64,000 nucleotides of DNA from G963666935 sp963666935 (GTDB taxonomy: Bacteria; Bacillota; Clostridia; Christensenellales; CAG-138). The translations under genes and the position numbers were made by a program. The DNA is taken from contig OY762936.1 of assembly GCA_963666935.1 (NCBI GenBank), positions 1,302,001 through 1,366,000 of the forward strand, written 5' to 3'. Under the pieces are notes generated by a model, which was not told the DNA's origin, did not search any database, and was given only the letters and a program-made list of their open reading frames with translations. The stretch's first letter is position 1. Each line of letters begins with the position of its first letter. Positions 53,854 through 62,561 of the stretch are shown here, one piece after another.

Positions 53854-55725
53854 ATGTTTGACGTGAACAACAAATTCATCCCCATGACCATGGCTGAGTG
53901 CAGGGCGCGCGGCATCGAGCAGCTTGACTTTGTGTTCGTCATAGGGGACGCATACATTGATCACCCCAGCTTTGGTCCCGCCGTCATTGGCCGGGTGCTG
54001 GAGGATCACGGCTATACCGTGGGCATCATTGCCCAGCCGGATTGGCACACCTGCCAGGAATTCAAGCGGTTGGGCCGGCCACGGCTGGCCTTTTTAATCG
54101 GCCCCGGAAATATCGACTCCATGGTGAACCATTATACCGTAGCTAAAAAACGCAGAAGCACCGACGCATACACAGAGGGTGGGGAGAGGGGTAAGCGTCC
54201 GGACAGGGCCGCTATCGTCTATGCCAACCGGGCGCGGGAGGCATATCGTGGGGTGCCGGTGGTGCTGGGCGGAATTGAGGCCAGCCTCCGGCGATTTGCC
54301 CATTACGACTATTGGGACGACAAAGTGCGCCGGAGTATCCTTTGGGATTCTGGTGCGGACCTCATCATCTATGGCATGGGTGAGCGGCAGGTCGTAGAAA
54401 TCGCGGATGCACTGGATGGCGGGTTGCCGGCAGAACAGGTTACCTATGTAAATGGCACCTGCTACCGGGCTTCAAATCTGGAGCTGGTATACGATTATGA
54501 GCTGATTCCCTCCTATGAGGAAGTGGCATCGGATAAGGAGGCCTATTGCCGCGCGTTCATGGCCCAATACCGGGAGCAGGACCCCATTCGGGGGAAGCGG
54601 CTGGTACAACCCCATGAAGGAGGCTTTCTGGTGCAAAATCCTCCAGCACAGCCCCTAAGTGCACAGGAGCTGGACGCGGTTTATGAGTTGCCGTATACGC
54701 GGATGCCGCATCCCAGTTATAAAAAGCCCATTCCCGCTTTGGACGAGATTCTGTTTTCCCTGACATCCAGCCGGGGCTGTTTCGGCGGCTGTTCTTTCTG
54801 CGCGCTCAACTTCCATCAGGGGCGGATTGTGCAGGCCCGAAGCCATGAATCCCTGCTGCGGGAGGCACAGACGCTTACCAAGCTTGCGGATTTCAAGGGC
54901 TATATCCACGACGTGGGCGGGCCAACGGCAAATTTCAGAAAGCCCGCGTGCAAAATGCAGCGCAAGCAGGGCGCCTGCAAAGACCGCCAGTGTCTGGGCT
55001 TTTCTCCATGTCCCAAGTTGGAGGTGGACCATTCGGATTATATCGCCCTTCTGCGGAAGCTCCGGCAGGTACCGGGCATCAAGAAGGTGTTTGTCCGCAG
55101 CGGAATCCGCTATGATTACGCCATGTATGATAAAAGCGACGCGTTTTTGAGAGAGCTTGTGGCACATCACATCAGCGGAAGGCTGAAGGTTGCGCCGGAG
55201 CATGTGGATGACCGGGTGCTGCAGCTCATGGGCAAACCCTCTTGCGCGCTTTACGATCGCTTTGCCACAAAGTATGCGCAACTCAATAAAAAGGCGGGGA
55301 AGGAGCAGTTTATCGTTCCCTATTTAATCAGCTCGCATCCCGGTAGTGATATGAATAGCGCGGTGGCGCTGGCGGAATACCTTCATCGCACGGGCCAGCG
55401 GCCCGAGCAGGTGCAAGACTTCTATCCCACGCCCGGTACGCTCTCCACCTGCATGTACTATACCGGGTTGGACCCGCACACCATGAAGCGGGTCTATGTG
55501 TCCAAAAGCTCCAAAGAGAAGGAGTTGCAGCGTGCGCTGATGCAGTATTTTCTGCCACAGTACAGGAGCAAGGCCCGAGAAGCGCTTCGTCTGGCGGGGC
55601 GGGAGGATTTGATCGGGCGTTCCAAGGACTGTCTGATCCCTCCGGAAATCAAAAGGGAATTCCCCCCCAAAACCTCGAATGGCAAAGGGAAAAAGCAGAT
55701 ACGCAAAAGAAAAAATAAAAAATAG
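53854..55725 (+). CDS. YgiQ family radical SAM protein
   Basis: A 623-residue UPF0313/YgiQ radical SAM protein. The N-terminal half has a cobalamin-binding-like domain (FVIGDAYIDHPSFG, VVLGGIEASLRRF), and the cluster cysteines are C309-F-G-G-C313-S-F-C316. The C-terminus is Lys/Arg-rich. The reaction is unknown; the family is widespread and its substrate has not been settled to my knowledge. Starts 3 nt after the glucan synthase gene, probably cotranscribed, without clear functional link. Confidence 0.93.
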   Translation: MFDVNNKFIPMTMAECRARGIEQLDFVFVIGDAYIDHPSFGPAVIGRVLEDHGYTVGIIAQPDWHTCQEFKRLGRPRLAFLIGPGNIDSMVNHYTVAKKRRSTDAYTEGGERGKRPDRAAIVYANRAREAYRGVPVVLGGIEASLRRFAHYDYWDDKVRRSILWDSGADLIIYGMGERQVVEIADALDGGLPAEQVTYVNGTCYRASNLELVYDYELIPSYEEVASDKEAYCRAFMAQYREQDPIRGKRLVQPHEGGFLVQNPPAQPLSAQELDAVYELPYTRMPHPSYKKPIPALDEILFSLTSSRGCFGGCSFCALNFHQGRIVQARSHESLLREAQTLTKLADFKGYIHDVGGPTANFRKPACKMQRKQGACKDRQCLGFSPCPKLEVDHSDYIALLRKLRQVPGIKKVFVRSGIRYDYAMYDKSDAFLRELVAHHISGRLKVAPEHVDDRVLQLMGKPSCALYDRFATKYAQLNKKAGKEQFIVPYLISSHPGSDMNSAVALAEYLHRTGQRPEQVQDFYPTPGTLSTCMYYTGLDPHTMKRVYVSKSSKEKELQRALMQYFLPQYRSKAREALRLAGREDLIGRSKDCLIPPEIKREFPPKTSNGKGKKQIRKRKNKK

Positions 55726-55758
55726 CGAATTGCGTCGAGTCATTTCATGAAAATCAGA

Positions 55759-55787
55759 GCCGTTCCGAATGGAACGGCCTTTTTTTA
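55759..55787 (+). terminator. Terminator after ygiQ-like gene
   Basis: GCCGTTCC (55759-55766), 4-nt loop, GGAACGGC (55771-55778), then C and eight T or nearly so. Confidence 0.93.
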
Positions 55788-55795
55788 CCCATACT

Positions 55796-55939
55796 ATGTT
55801 CATGGCAAAGAGACGATGCATTTTAATTCTTTTCATCACGGCGGTGTTGCTGGGACTATTGATCTGGTATACGGCCCAGAGGCAATATGTGCCCTCCAAC
55901 AACAGTAAGTTCGTCTGCGCCGAGGTCTTCCATGAATAA
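55796..55939 (+). CDS. Possible 47-residue single-pass membrane peptide
   Basis: An ORF from ATG 55796 (or 55802) with basic start MAKRR, a hydrophobic segment ILILFITAVLLGLLIWY, and a polar tail with one Cys. No good SD; it starts 9 nt after a terminator T-tract, so expression would need read-through. It overlaps the next small ORF by 8 nt. Real gene status is uncertain; function unknown. Confidence 0.4.
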   Translation: MFMAKRRCILILFITAVLLGLLIWYTAQRQYVPSNNSKFVCAEVFHE

Positions 55940-56054
55940 TCGGCAGCAGTTCCCTGCTCCCGGGGATAGCCCTCCCGCCGAGCGGGAAATCAGGTACAAG
56001 CCGTATACGGAAAAAGTCTATGAAGAACGAGAGACGCCGCGCCAGAATCCATAG
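55932..56054 (+). CDS. Possible 40-residue polar peptide
   Basis: ATG 55932 has GAGG 6 nt upstream and overlaps the previous ORF. The peptide is hydrophilic, Pro- and Glu-rich (PAPGDSPPAERE, RYKPYTEKVYEE). Its stop lies in the following terminator stem. Could be a genuine accessory peptide pair with the preceding ORF or chance ORFs. Function unknown. Confidence 0.4.
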   Translation: MNNRQQFPAPGDSPPAEREIRYKPYTEKVYEERETPRQNP

Positions 56055-56068
56055 GCGCGGCGTCTTTT
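56033..56068 (+). terminator. Terminator downstream of the two small ORFs
   Basis: GACGCCGCGCC (56033-56043), 10-nt loop, GGCGCGGCGTC (56054-56064), then TTTT. It also overlaps the stop of the convergent HAD gene. Presence of its own terminator supports a transcript over 55.8-56.05 kb. Confidence 0.88.
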
Positions 56069-56705
56069 ATACGTCCTGCAACAAAAATTCCGTCACCATT
56101 TCCGGACTGTGCATGATATAAGTGGGACCAGCGCGCCGGATTTCTTCTAAATTGCCATACCCGTAGGTGACGGCGATGCTGTCGATCCCCACATCCGCTG
56201 CCGCCTGCAGGTCGAATTTCCGGTCGCCCACCATGACGCTGCGCCTACCATGAAGATCGCAGCATTCACGCACAAGCTGGCCTTTTGGAATGTGCCTGCC
56301 GTCTACGGCAAAGATCTGGCAAAAGTATTTTTCCAATCCGCTTCGGGATAAGTTTTCCCGGACGGTGATCTCCTGATTGGCGGTGACAATAAAAAGCTTC
56401 ATCCCGCGTTTGCAAAGCGCCTGCAGCATTTCCTTTACACCAGGATAGGGCTGTATCACAGATTTATCCATATCCGTCTTGTATTTCACGTAGCCTGCGA
56501 TCACTGCGCCAACGTGTTCCTCGGGCACGCCGATCTCGGGAAGGCCAAGGCGAAAGGACGGGCCGATAAGGTAGGTAAGTGCCTCACGTGATGGAACCTG
56601 CATTTCCAGATCCCGAAAAGCGGTTTCAAGAATCGACAGGATGTACGGCCCGGATTCCATCAGCGTGCCGTCCATGTCAAAGAGGATGTTGTCGTAACGG
56701 TTCAT
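56067..56705 (-). CDS. HAD-family phosphatase (phosphoglycolate phosphatase-like)
   Basis: A 212-residue HAD hydrolase of subfamily IA. Motif I is DMDGT with nucleophile Asp10 and Asp12, motif II is VTAN, motif III Lys around K145 (HIPKGQ), and motif IV GDRKFDLQAA. The cap of about 65 residues is Gph/PpaX-like. Substrate not determinable; phosphoglycolate or a sugar phosphate is plausible given coupling to transketolase. Its ATG overlaps the tkt stop (ATGA on the minus strand). Confidence 0.9.
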   Translation of the reverse strand: MNRYDNILFDMDGTLMESGPYILSILETAFRDLEMQVPSREALTYLIGPSFRLGLPEIGVPEEHVGAVIAGYVKYKTDMDKSVIQPYPGVKEMLQALCKRGMKLFIVTANQEITVRENLSRSGLEKYFCQIFAVDGRHIPKGQLVRECCDLHGRRSVMVGDRKFDLQAAADVGIDSIAVTYGYGNLEEIRRAGPTYIMHSPEMVTEFLLQDV

Positions 56706-58672
56706 TCCCGATCAAGAGCCCGAAGGGCGGCGTCCACTACGTTTTGGGCGGTGAAACCGAATTCTTTAAAAAGAATTTTTGCGGGAGCCGAGGCACCGAA
56801 GTGATCGATGGTGACAAGCTCGCCGTCAAGCCCCACGTATTTGTACCAGCCGAAGGAAGACCCGGCTTCCACGGCAACCCTTGCCCGGATGGCGGAGGGC
56901 AGTATGCTTTCCTTGTATTCCGCACTCTGCTGATCAAAGAGATCCATGCAGGGCATAGATATCAACCGCGCGCCGATGCCCATTTCCTCGAGAATTTCTG
57001 CGGCTTTATAGATCAACTCTACCTCGGAGCCGGAGGCCATGAGGATGGCTTGGGGCGCTTTTGCATCTTTGAGAATATAGGCGCCTTTGGAAACATCCCT
57101 GGCAGTTTCGGCATATTGGGGCAAATTCTGGCGGGTCAACGCCATAACAGAAGGGCAGTGGTTGGTAAGCGCCGCAAGATAGCAGGCGGAGGTTTCCTTT
57201 GCGTCCGCAGGGCGGAAGACCAGCACGTCCGGCGTGGCCCGAAGGGAAGCCAAATGCTCAATGGGCTCGTGGGTGGGGCCGTCTTCGCCCACGCCGATGC
57301 TGTCATGGGTGAGAACATAAATTACCGGGAGTTTCATCAGGGCGCTGAGGCGCAGGGCGGGTTTAAGATAATCCGCGAACACCAAAAATGTAGCGCAATA
57401 CCCCCGAAGACCGCCGTAGAGGAGAATGCCGTTGCAGGCGCAGGCCATGGCCAGCTCCCGGATGCCGAAATGGATGTTCGCGCCTTCCCGGTTTTCAGCG
57501 GAGAAGAATCCGCGGCCCTTCATTTCGGTTTTGGTGGAAGGCGCCAGATCTGCGCTACCGCCGAACAGATTGGGCAGGTATTCCGCAAATATGTTCAGCA
57601 CATTTCCGCTGGCGGCGCGGGTGGCCATGGGCTTGTCTGCGTTCCAAAGGCGTTCATCCTGCAATAGAGCTTCCGGCAGCCGATCGTTGTGCCAAGCGTC
57701 CCATTGCGCGCCCAGCTCAGGATAAGCATTGCAATAGGCGTCAAACATTTTCGTGTATTGTGCCCGGGTTGCGGCACCTTCTGCTGCAAGTGCGGTGAAG
57801 TGGGCTTTTACATCCTCCGGCACGGTAAAAGGCTCGTATTCCCAATGGTAAAACTCTCGCATGGCCGCAATGTTTTCTTCGCCCAGAGGTTCGCCGTGGG
57901 CACTGTTTTTATCCTGCTTTGGAGTGCCGTGGGCGATATGCGTGTGAACAATGATGAGGGAGGGGGCGTCCGTTGTTTTCGCCTGCGCAATGGCGTTGCC
58001 CACGGCATCGATGTCTTCGCCGTCCGCTACTTCCTGCACATCCCAGCCAAAGGCCGCGAACTTCGCGCCCACGTCTTCGGTAAAGGCCAGATCAATGCCG
58101 CCCTCAATGGTGATTCGGTTGCGGTCATAAAAGACAATGAGCTTGCCCAGCTTCAGTGCGCCGGCCAAAGAGGCGGCCTCGTTGGATGCGCCTTCCATTA
58201 GGCAACCGTCGCCGGTTAGGGCATAGGTGTAATTGTTCACCACGGGGAATCCTTCGCGGTTGAAGTGAGAGGCGAGATGGGCCTCTGCCATGGCCATGCC
58301 CACGGCGGTGGCAACGCCCTGTCCAAGGGGACCGCTGGTGGTTTCCACACCAATGGTGTGGCCGAACTCAGGGTGTCCCGGGGTTTTGCTTCCCCACTGG
58401 CGGAATTGCTTGATATCGTCAATCGTAAGGCCATATCCGAAAAGATGCAGAAGAGAATATTCCAGCATGGAGGCATGGCCGGCGCTGAGCACAAACCGAT
58501 CGCGCGCTTGCCATGTAGGGCAGGCGGGGTCATGTTTCATCTGCTTCCAAAGTGCGTATGCCAGGGGAGCAGCTCCGATGGGCATGCCCGGATGACCGCT
58601 GTTTGCCTTTTGAACGGCTTCTGCGGCCAACATGCGCATGGTGGTGATGGCCTTTGTGTCGATGGATTGCAT
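56702..58672 (-). CDS. tkt: Transketolase
   Basis: TPP enzyme of the non-oxidative pentose phosphate pathway, 656 residues in a single chain. Visible motifs: SGHPGMPIGAAPLAY, the TPP-binding GDGCLMEGASNEAASLAG, HDSIGVGEDGPTHEPIEHLASLRA in the pyrimidine domain, and the C-terminal domain. Near-consensus promoter just upstream; SD GAAAGGAA. Two-gene minus-strand operon with the HAD phosphatase. Confidence 0.97.
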   Translation of the reverse strand: MQSIDTKAITTMRMLAAEAVQKANSGHPGMPIGAAPLAYALWKQMKHDPACPTWQARDRFVLSAGHASMLEYSLLHLFGYGLTIDDIKQFRQWGSKTPGHPEFGHTIGVETTSGPLGQGVATAVGMAMAEAHLASHFNREGFPVVNNYTYALTGDGCLMEGASNEAASLAGALKLGKLIVFYDRNRITIEGGIDLAFTEDVGAKFAAFGWDVQEVADGEDIDAVGNAIAQAKTTDAPSLIIVHTHIAHGTPKQDKNSAHGEPLGEENIAAMREFYHWEYEPFTVPEDVKAHFTALAAEGAATRAQYTKMFDAYCNAYPELGAQWDAWHNDRLPEALLQDERLWNADKPMATRAASGNVLNIFAEYLPNLFGGSADLAPSTKTEMKGRGFFSAENREGANIHFGIRELAMACACNGILLYGGLRGYCATFLVFADYLKPALRLSALMKLPVIYVLTHDSIGVGEDGPTHEPIEHLASLRATPDVLVFRPADAKETSACYLAALTNHCPSVMALTRQNLPQYAETARDVSKGAYILKDAKAPQAILMASGSEVELIYKAAEILEEMGIGARLISMPCMDLFDQQSAEYKESILPSAIRARVAVEAGSSFGWYKYVGLDGELVTIDHFGASAPAKILFKEFGFTAQNVVDAALRALDRE

Positions 58673-58706
58673 TTTATTGATTCCTTTCGGCTTTTGTATT
58701 CATGAC

Positions 58707-58736
58707 ATTATATCATATCGTCTTCGAGTTTTACAA
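58707..58736 (-). promoter_or_regulatory. Promoter of tkt
   Basis: Minus strand TTGTAA (58736-58731), 18-nt spacer, TATAAT (58712-58707), with extended -10 TG just before it. Start near 58700. Confidence 0.8.
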
Positions 58737-58745
58737 AATTTATGT

Positions 58746-58775
58746 GCATATGAGGACCGAATTTGGAAAATGATA
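58746..58775 (+). promoter_or_regulatory. Candidate SigG/SigF promoter of spoVA operon
   Basis: GCATA (58746-58750) and AATGATA (58769-58775) are 18 nt apart, resembling forespore sigma elements (G-ATA and CATnnTA-like). spoVA operons are forespore-expressed in Bacillus and Clostridium. Match is partial. Confidence 0.45.
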
Positions 58776-58797
58776 AGCCTACAAAGGAGATGAAGAT

Positions 58798-59250
58798 ATG
58801 GGAAAGCCAGAGAATGCGCAGCAGCGGGAATACCAGAAGAAAGTCAGCCAAAAAATGCCCCGCAGCCATACCTTCTCACAGTGCGTCAGGGCGTTTGTGG
58901 TCGGCGGCATTATCTGCTGCATTGGTCAGGCAATCAGCCAGTTCGGGCAAGAAGTTCTGACGCTCAGCAAAGATGATAACTCTGCCTTTACCGCCATCGT
59001 GCTCGTCTTTTTGGGTGCCACGCTTACAGGTCTGGGTATCTATGACAAAATCGGAACATGGGCGGGGGCCGGGTCGATCGTACCCATCACAGGTTTTGCG
59101 AATTCTATTGTGGCGCCGGCCATGGAATTCAAGCGGGAGGGCTATGTGTTGGGTACGGGTGCAAAGTTATTCACTCTCGCTGGCCCGGTGCTGGTATATG
59201 GGTTTAGCGCTTCTATTATCGTAGGCCTGGTCACATGTCTTTTGAGGTGA
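58798..59250 (+). CDS. spoVAC: Stage V sporulation protein AC
   Basis: Membrane component of the dipicolinic-acid channel in the forespore inner membrane; SpoVAC of Bacillus acts as a mechanosensitive channel. The 150 residues begin with a charged segment, then several hydrophobic helices (34-55, 63-81, 89-106, 125-148) and the SpoVA signatures FVVGGIICCIGQ and GSIVPITGFANSIVAPAMEFKR. AAAGGAG SD 8 nt upstream. First gene of spoVAC-AD-AE. Confidence 0.95.
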   Translation: MGKPENAQQREYQKKVSQKMPRSHTFSQCVRAFVVGGIICCIGQAISQFGQEVLTLSKDDNSAFTAIVLVFLGATLTGLGIYDKIGTWAGAGSIVPITGFANSIVAPAMEFKREGYVLGTGAKLFTLAGPVLVYGFSASIIVGLVTCLLR

Positions 59251-59254
59251 GACT

Positions 59255-60286
59255 ATGAAGAACAAATGTGCGGGGAAGCAAACGGTTTTGTTCAGCAATC
59301 CGCCGCGGATCATTTCTTCAGCGGCAATTGTTGGGGATATGGAAGGCGCAGGGCCACTGGGAACGTATTTCGACGCTGTGCTCAAGGACGATACCTGGGG
59401 GGAAAGCAGTTGGGAAAAGGCGGAACGAAAGATGTTTGAAAGCGCGGTACGCACTGCGCTTTTAAAGACGGGGCTGGAGATCGGGAATCTGGATTGCCTG
59501 CTGGGCGGGGATTTGCTTAACCAAATCATCTCCGCAAATTTCGCCGCCCGTGAGCTGCAAACGCCGTTTTTGGGGCTGTACGGCGCATGTTCCACAATGG
59601 CGGAATCGTTGCTCATCGGCAGTATGCTCGTGGACGGCGGTTACGCAAATGCCATTGCCTGTGCGGCAACCAGCCATTTTTCGACGGCTGAGCGCCAGTA
59701 TCGTTCTCCTTTGGAGATGGGGAATCAAACCACACCTACGGCCCAAAGGACGGTAACGGGTGCGGGCTGCAGCATTTTGGCGGATAGCGGATACAGTGGG
59801 AAAATGTTTTTTCAAAACATATATGTCACGGCGGGTACTATTGGAAAAGTTGTGGATTTGGGGATCAAGGACGCCAGCAACATGGGCGCAGCGATGGCGC
59901 CTGCAGCGGCAAATACCTTGACCGCGCATTTGAGCGACATTGGCAGGGGAGTTATAGATTATGACCTGATCGTTACAGGAGATCTGGGACGATTTGGAAG
60001 CGAGATGTTTTTGGAGCTTTGCTCCAATAATGGGATTGACGTCGGAACGCGGCATTTGGATTGTGGCAACATCATCTTTTCGGGGGAGCAGAAGGTGGAT
60101 TGCGGTGGCAGCGGTTGCGGCTGTAGCGCAGCCGTATTGAACGCATACCTTCTTGACCGCCTCGAAAAAGGAGAGATCCGCCGCATTTTCTTCATGGCGA
60201 CGGGCGCGCTGATGAGCCCTACCAGCGGCATGCAGAGCGAAAGCATTCCTGGAATTGCCCATGGGCTGGTGCTGGAGAGGAGATAG
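59255..60286 (+). CDS. spoVAD: Stage V sporulation protein AD
   Basis: Soluble, membrane-associated DPA-binding component, with a thiolase-like fold. 343 residues, family length, containing LLGGDLLNQIISANFAARE, YGACSTMAESL with the Cys at the thiolase position, and GCGCSAAVLNAYLL. Begins 4 nt after spoVAC with GAGGTGAG as SD. It binds DPA in the channel complex. Confidence 0.96.
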   Translation: MKNKCAGKQTVLFSNPPRIISSAAIVGDMEGAGPLGTYFDAVLKDDTWGESSWEKAERKMFESAVRTALLKTGLEIGNLDCLLGGDLLNQIISANFAARELQTPFLGLYGACSTMAESLLIGSMLVDGGYANAIACAATSHFSTAERQYRSPLEMGNQTTPTAQRTVTGAGCSILADSGYSGKMFFQNIYVTAGTIGKVVDLGIKDASNMGAAMAPAAANTLTAHLSDIGRGVIDYDLIVTGDLGRFGSEMFLELCSNNGIDVGTRHLDCGNIIFSGEQKVDCGGSGCGCSAAVLNAYLLDRLEKGEIRRIFFMATGALMSPTSGMQSESIPGIAHGLVLERR

Positions 60287-60292
60287 GATAGG

Positions 60293-60649
60293 ATGGATTA
60301 TCTGTGGGCCTTTATCATAGGTGGCGGGATTTGCGTGGTAGGGCAGCTTCTCATTAGCTATACCAGGATGACACCTGCCAGAATTCTGGTGCTTTTCGTG
60401 ACCATAGGCGTAATCCTGACGGCCTTGGACCTCTATGGGCCCCTTGTGGAGCTGGGGGGTGCCGGAGCTACTGTGCCCTTGACGGGCTTTGGCTATGCCT
60501 TGGGTAAGGGTGCCATTGAGGGCGCGATGGAAAATGGCGTAATTGGCGCATTTACCGGCGGAATCAGGGCGACGGCCGGCGGCGTGGCGGCAGCGGTGTT
60601 TTTCGGGTATCTCAATGCTTTGATCTTTACGCCAAAGACGAAAAAGTAA
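60293..60649 (+). CDS. spoVAE: Stage V sporulation protein AE
   Basis: A 118-residue membrane protein with four hydrophobic segments and the SpoVAE (SpoVAEb) signature GGGICVVGQLLI and GATVPLTGFGYALGKGAIEG. It ends the minimal three-gene spoVA operon, the form found in Clostridium; no spoVAA, AB or AF is present. Confidence 0.94.
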   Translation: MDYLWAFIIGGGICVVGQLLISYTRMTPARILVLFVTIGVILTALDLYGPLVELGGAGATVPLTGFGYALGKGAIEGAMENGVIGAFTGGIRATAGGVAAAVFFGYLNALIFTPKTKK

Positions 60650-60833
60650 GAATTGAACGGGAACAAAGTAGCTAATTCCTCATATTATATGTGTATGGAT
60701 GAGAGGCAAGTTTGCTCCAAGCGAGCCCGGTACAGAATGGCGGCGCCGATAACATAAATATGACGGCGACCGTCATTTATCATATAAAGTATACACCTTT
60801 TGTAGGCAGTGCCGATATCAGCGCGGCCGATGC

Positions 60834-60853
60834 GGCGCATGGCGCCTTTTTTT
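60834..60853 (+). terminator. Terminator-like hairpin after spoVA operon
   Basis: GGCGC (60834-60838), 3-nt loop, GCGCC (60842-60846), then seven T. It is about 185 nt after spoVAE. Confidence 0.7.
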
Positions 60854-60924
60854 AATCGCGTTGAGGACTGACACGTCGCGTCGTTTATTGTTATGCATGA
60901 TGATGCAATCCCCAAAATTGATAT

Positions 60925-60961
60925 AAATGTATGAAGAATGAGGAGATAAATTCATACATTT
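60925..60961. repeat. Perfect 11-bp inverted repeat
   Basis: AAATGTATGAA (60925-60935) and TTCATACATTT (60951-60961) with 15 nt between, containing AGGAG. Confidence 0.8.
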
Positions 60962-61160
60962 GATGAATTGTATTAACTTCAAAACAAAATATAATAAAAC
61001 CGTTAATGCATGTGAGACTACGTATCGATAAACCCCAAAACAAAAGTAGTTTTATGGCATGCAATTAGTAGTATGAACATGCATCCATATTATTTTCAGG
61101 TTTTGTACACGAATTGTTTGCCCTATAACCGCTCTATCCTCAACACAAAAAATTAACCGC

Positions 61161-61256
61161 TTGACAATACTTAGCAGTGCCCGGAGCGTGAAAGCGCACC
61201 GGGGCAGATACAAAAGGATAGATGCTGCTGCGGCAGCGGGCATGCATTCGGGTCAA
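61161..61256 (+). promoter_or_regulatory. Structured RNA leader of the CDF gene, possible metal riboswitch
   Basis: TTGAC (61161-61165) pairs with GTCAA (61252-61256) to close a domain. Inside are a stem TGCCCGG/CCGGGGCA (61178-61184, 61199-61206) with an inner GCG/CGC, and a perfect GCTGC/GCAGC hairpin with a 4-nt loop (61224-61237). A T-run (61264-61271) follows before the SD. Multi-branched layout in front of a cation exporter suggests a metal riboswitch such as NiCo, but I could not match its consensus with certainty. Confidence 0.45.
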
Positions 61257-61287
61257 TAATAAAATTTTTTAATCGCGGGAGCAAAAA

Positions 61288-62310
61288 ATGTCTGATTTCA
61301 GAATTTGTCACCATCATCACAGCGAAAAGAAACATAGCAAGAAAGAAGCGCATGATCATCAGCAAGGCTATCAATACAAGCCCAGCAATGAAGTGAAAGC
61401 GGCCTCGGACGATCATAATAGCAATTACGCAAAAGAAGCCATTCGTGTGGAAGTAATTGGCGTAACCACTAATTTAGGTTTATTTGTACTCAAGCTGATT
61501 GCGGGTATTGTCGGAAAGTCCGGTGCTATGATTTCTGACGCTATTCATACCGGGTCCGACGTGTTCGCGGATCTCATCGCCATTATGGGGCTACAGCTTT
61601 CTAAGAAAGCCGAGGATAAGCAGCATCCCTACGGTCATGAAAAGATCGAGTGCATTTTCACGATCATCCTTGGTCTGGTGCTCCTTGTTGTGGGTGGCGA
61701 AGTGGGGTACAAGGCGCTTGTGGGCATCTGGGCCTTCATTCAAGGCGACGTGACTTCTATCGCACAGCCCGGCCTCATTGCCATCGTGGCGGCTGTGGTT
61801 TCCATTATAATGAAAGAGGGCCTTTTCCAGTATGTGATCCGCAAAGCGAAGAAGCTTAACTCTCCCACGCTTAAAGCCACTGCCTGGCATCATCGGTCCG
61901 ATTCTCTTTCTTCTATCGGCGCGCTGATCGGTATCGTGGGCGCGAGGTTTGGTATCACGGTTATGGATGCGGCGGCTAGCCTTATCATCTGTGTAATCGT
62001 TATCAAGATTGGACTGGAGGTCTTGACCACCTCCGTCAAGAATTTGATCGACACATCTGTTGACGATGAGGTCGTTAATGAAATCTATGAAACCAGCAGG
62101 AATTTTGAAGGCGTGGAAGATGTCATCGATATCAAAACCCGTCACTTTGGCCATCGGTTCTATGCCGAAATTGTAATCGGATGTAAACATACCCTTTCTC
62201 TGGAAGAAGGGCACCAGATTGCGGAAGCGCTGCATGAACAGCTGGAAGAAGATTTACCGAATGTCAAGCACGTCTTTGTCCACGTGGATCCAATCTGCAT
62301 TGAAAACTGA
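61288..62310 (+). CDS. Cation diffusion facilitator family transporter
   Basis: Proton-coupled exporter of divalent metal ions, 340 residues, six transmembrane helices between about 50 and 240, and a cytoplasmic C-terminal domain (250-335). The metal sites are in helix 2 (SDAIHTGSD) and helix 5 (WHHRSDSLS). Histidine-rich N-terminus (CHHHHSEKKHSKKEAHDH) may bind Zn, Ni or Co. The H-x3-D pair in both helices favours Zn/Co/Ni over Mn, but specificity is inference. ATG preceded by GGGAG. Preceded by a structured leader that may sense the metal. Confidence 0.93.
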   Translation: MSDFRICHHHHSEKKHSKKEAHDHQQGYQYKPSNEVKAASDDHNSNYAKEAIRVEVIGVTTNLGLFVLKLIAGIVGKSGAMISDAIHTGSDVFADLIAIMGLQLSKKAEDKQHPYGHEKIECIFTIILGLVLLVVGGEVGYKALVGIWAFIQGDVTSIAQPGLIAIVAAVVSIIMKEGLFQYVIRKAKKLNSPTLKATAWHHRSDSLSSIGALIGIVGARFGITVMDAAASLIICVIVIKIGLEVLTTSVKNLIDTSVDDEVVNEIYETSRNFEGVEDVIDIKTRHFGHRFYAEIVIGCKHTLSLEEGHQIAEALHEQLEEDLPNVKHVFVHVDPICIEN

Positions 62311-62359
62311 GAACGCACGATGAGGGGTTTGCCTCAGGCAACTTAAATCATTGTACAAA

Positions 62360-62388
62360 TTGACATACAATTACTAAGCTAATATATA
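62360..62388 (+). promoter_or_regulatory. Promoter of the solute-binding protein gene
   Basis: Consensus TTGACA (62360-62365), 17-nt spacer, TATATA (62383-62388). Start near 62395. A second TTGACA overlaps downstream (62390). Confidence 0.75.
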
Positions 62389-62561
62389 CTTGACAGAAAT
62401 TGATTACCAGTATAGGACAACCCAATGCTGGGGGGATAAAATCCTCCGCCACCCCGAAAAAGTAAGTAAATGTTACTTGTTCCAAGCTATGACTCTCTCC
62501 TAAAACAATACCAAATGTCAGTTTAGAATTTTGGCTTCACGAAAAGAAAATTAGTTTAATT

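Larger units (their letters stand above)
60650..61287. other. 638-bp AT-rich non-coding region
   Basis: No convincing gene. It holds a 7-bp palindrome with flanking similarity (60760-60766 and 60770-60776), a terminator-like element at 60834-60853, a perfect 11-bp inverted repeat (60925-60961), and a structured leader before the CDF gene. A minus-strand frame at 60685-60915 lacks an SD and family resemblance. G+C falls visibly below the flanks between 60860 and 61170. Confidence 0.7.

Noticed and set aside
60685..60915. 76-codon minus-strand ORF after spoVAE
   Set aside because: No SD, overlaps the palindrome and terminator-like hairpin, no recognised family, codon pattern unconvincing.
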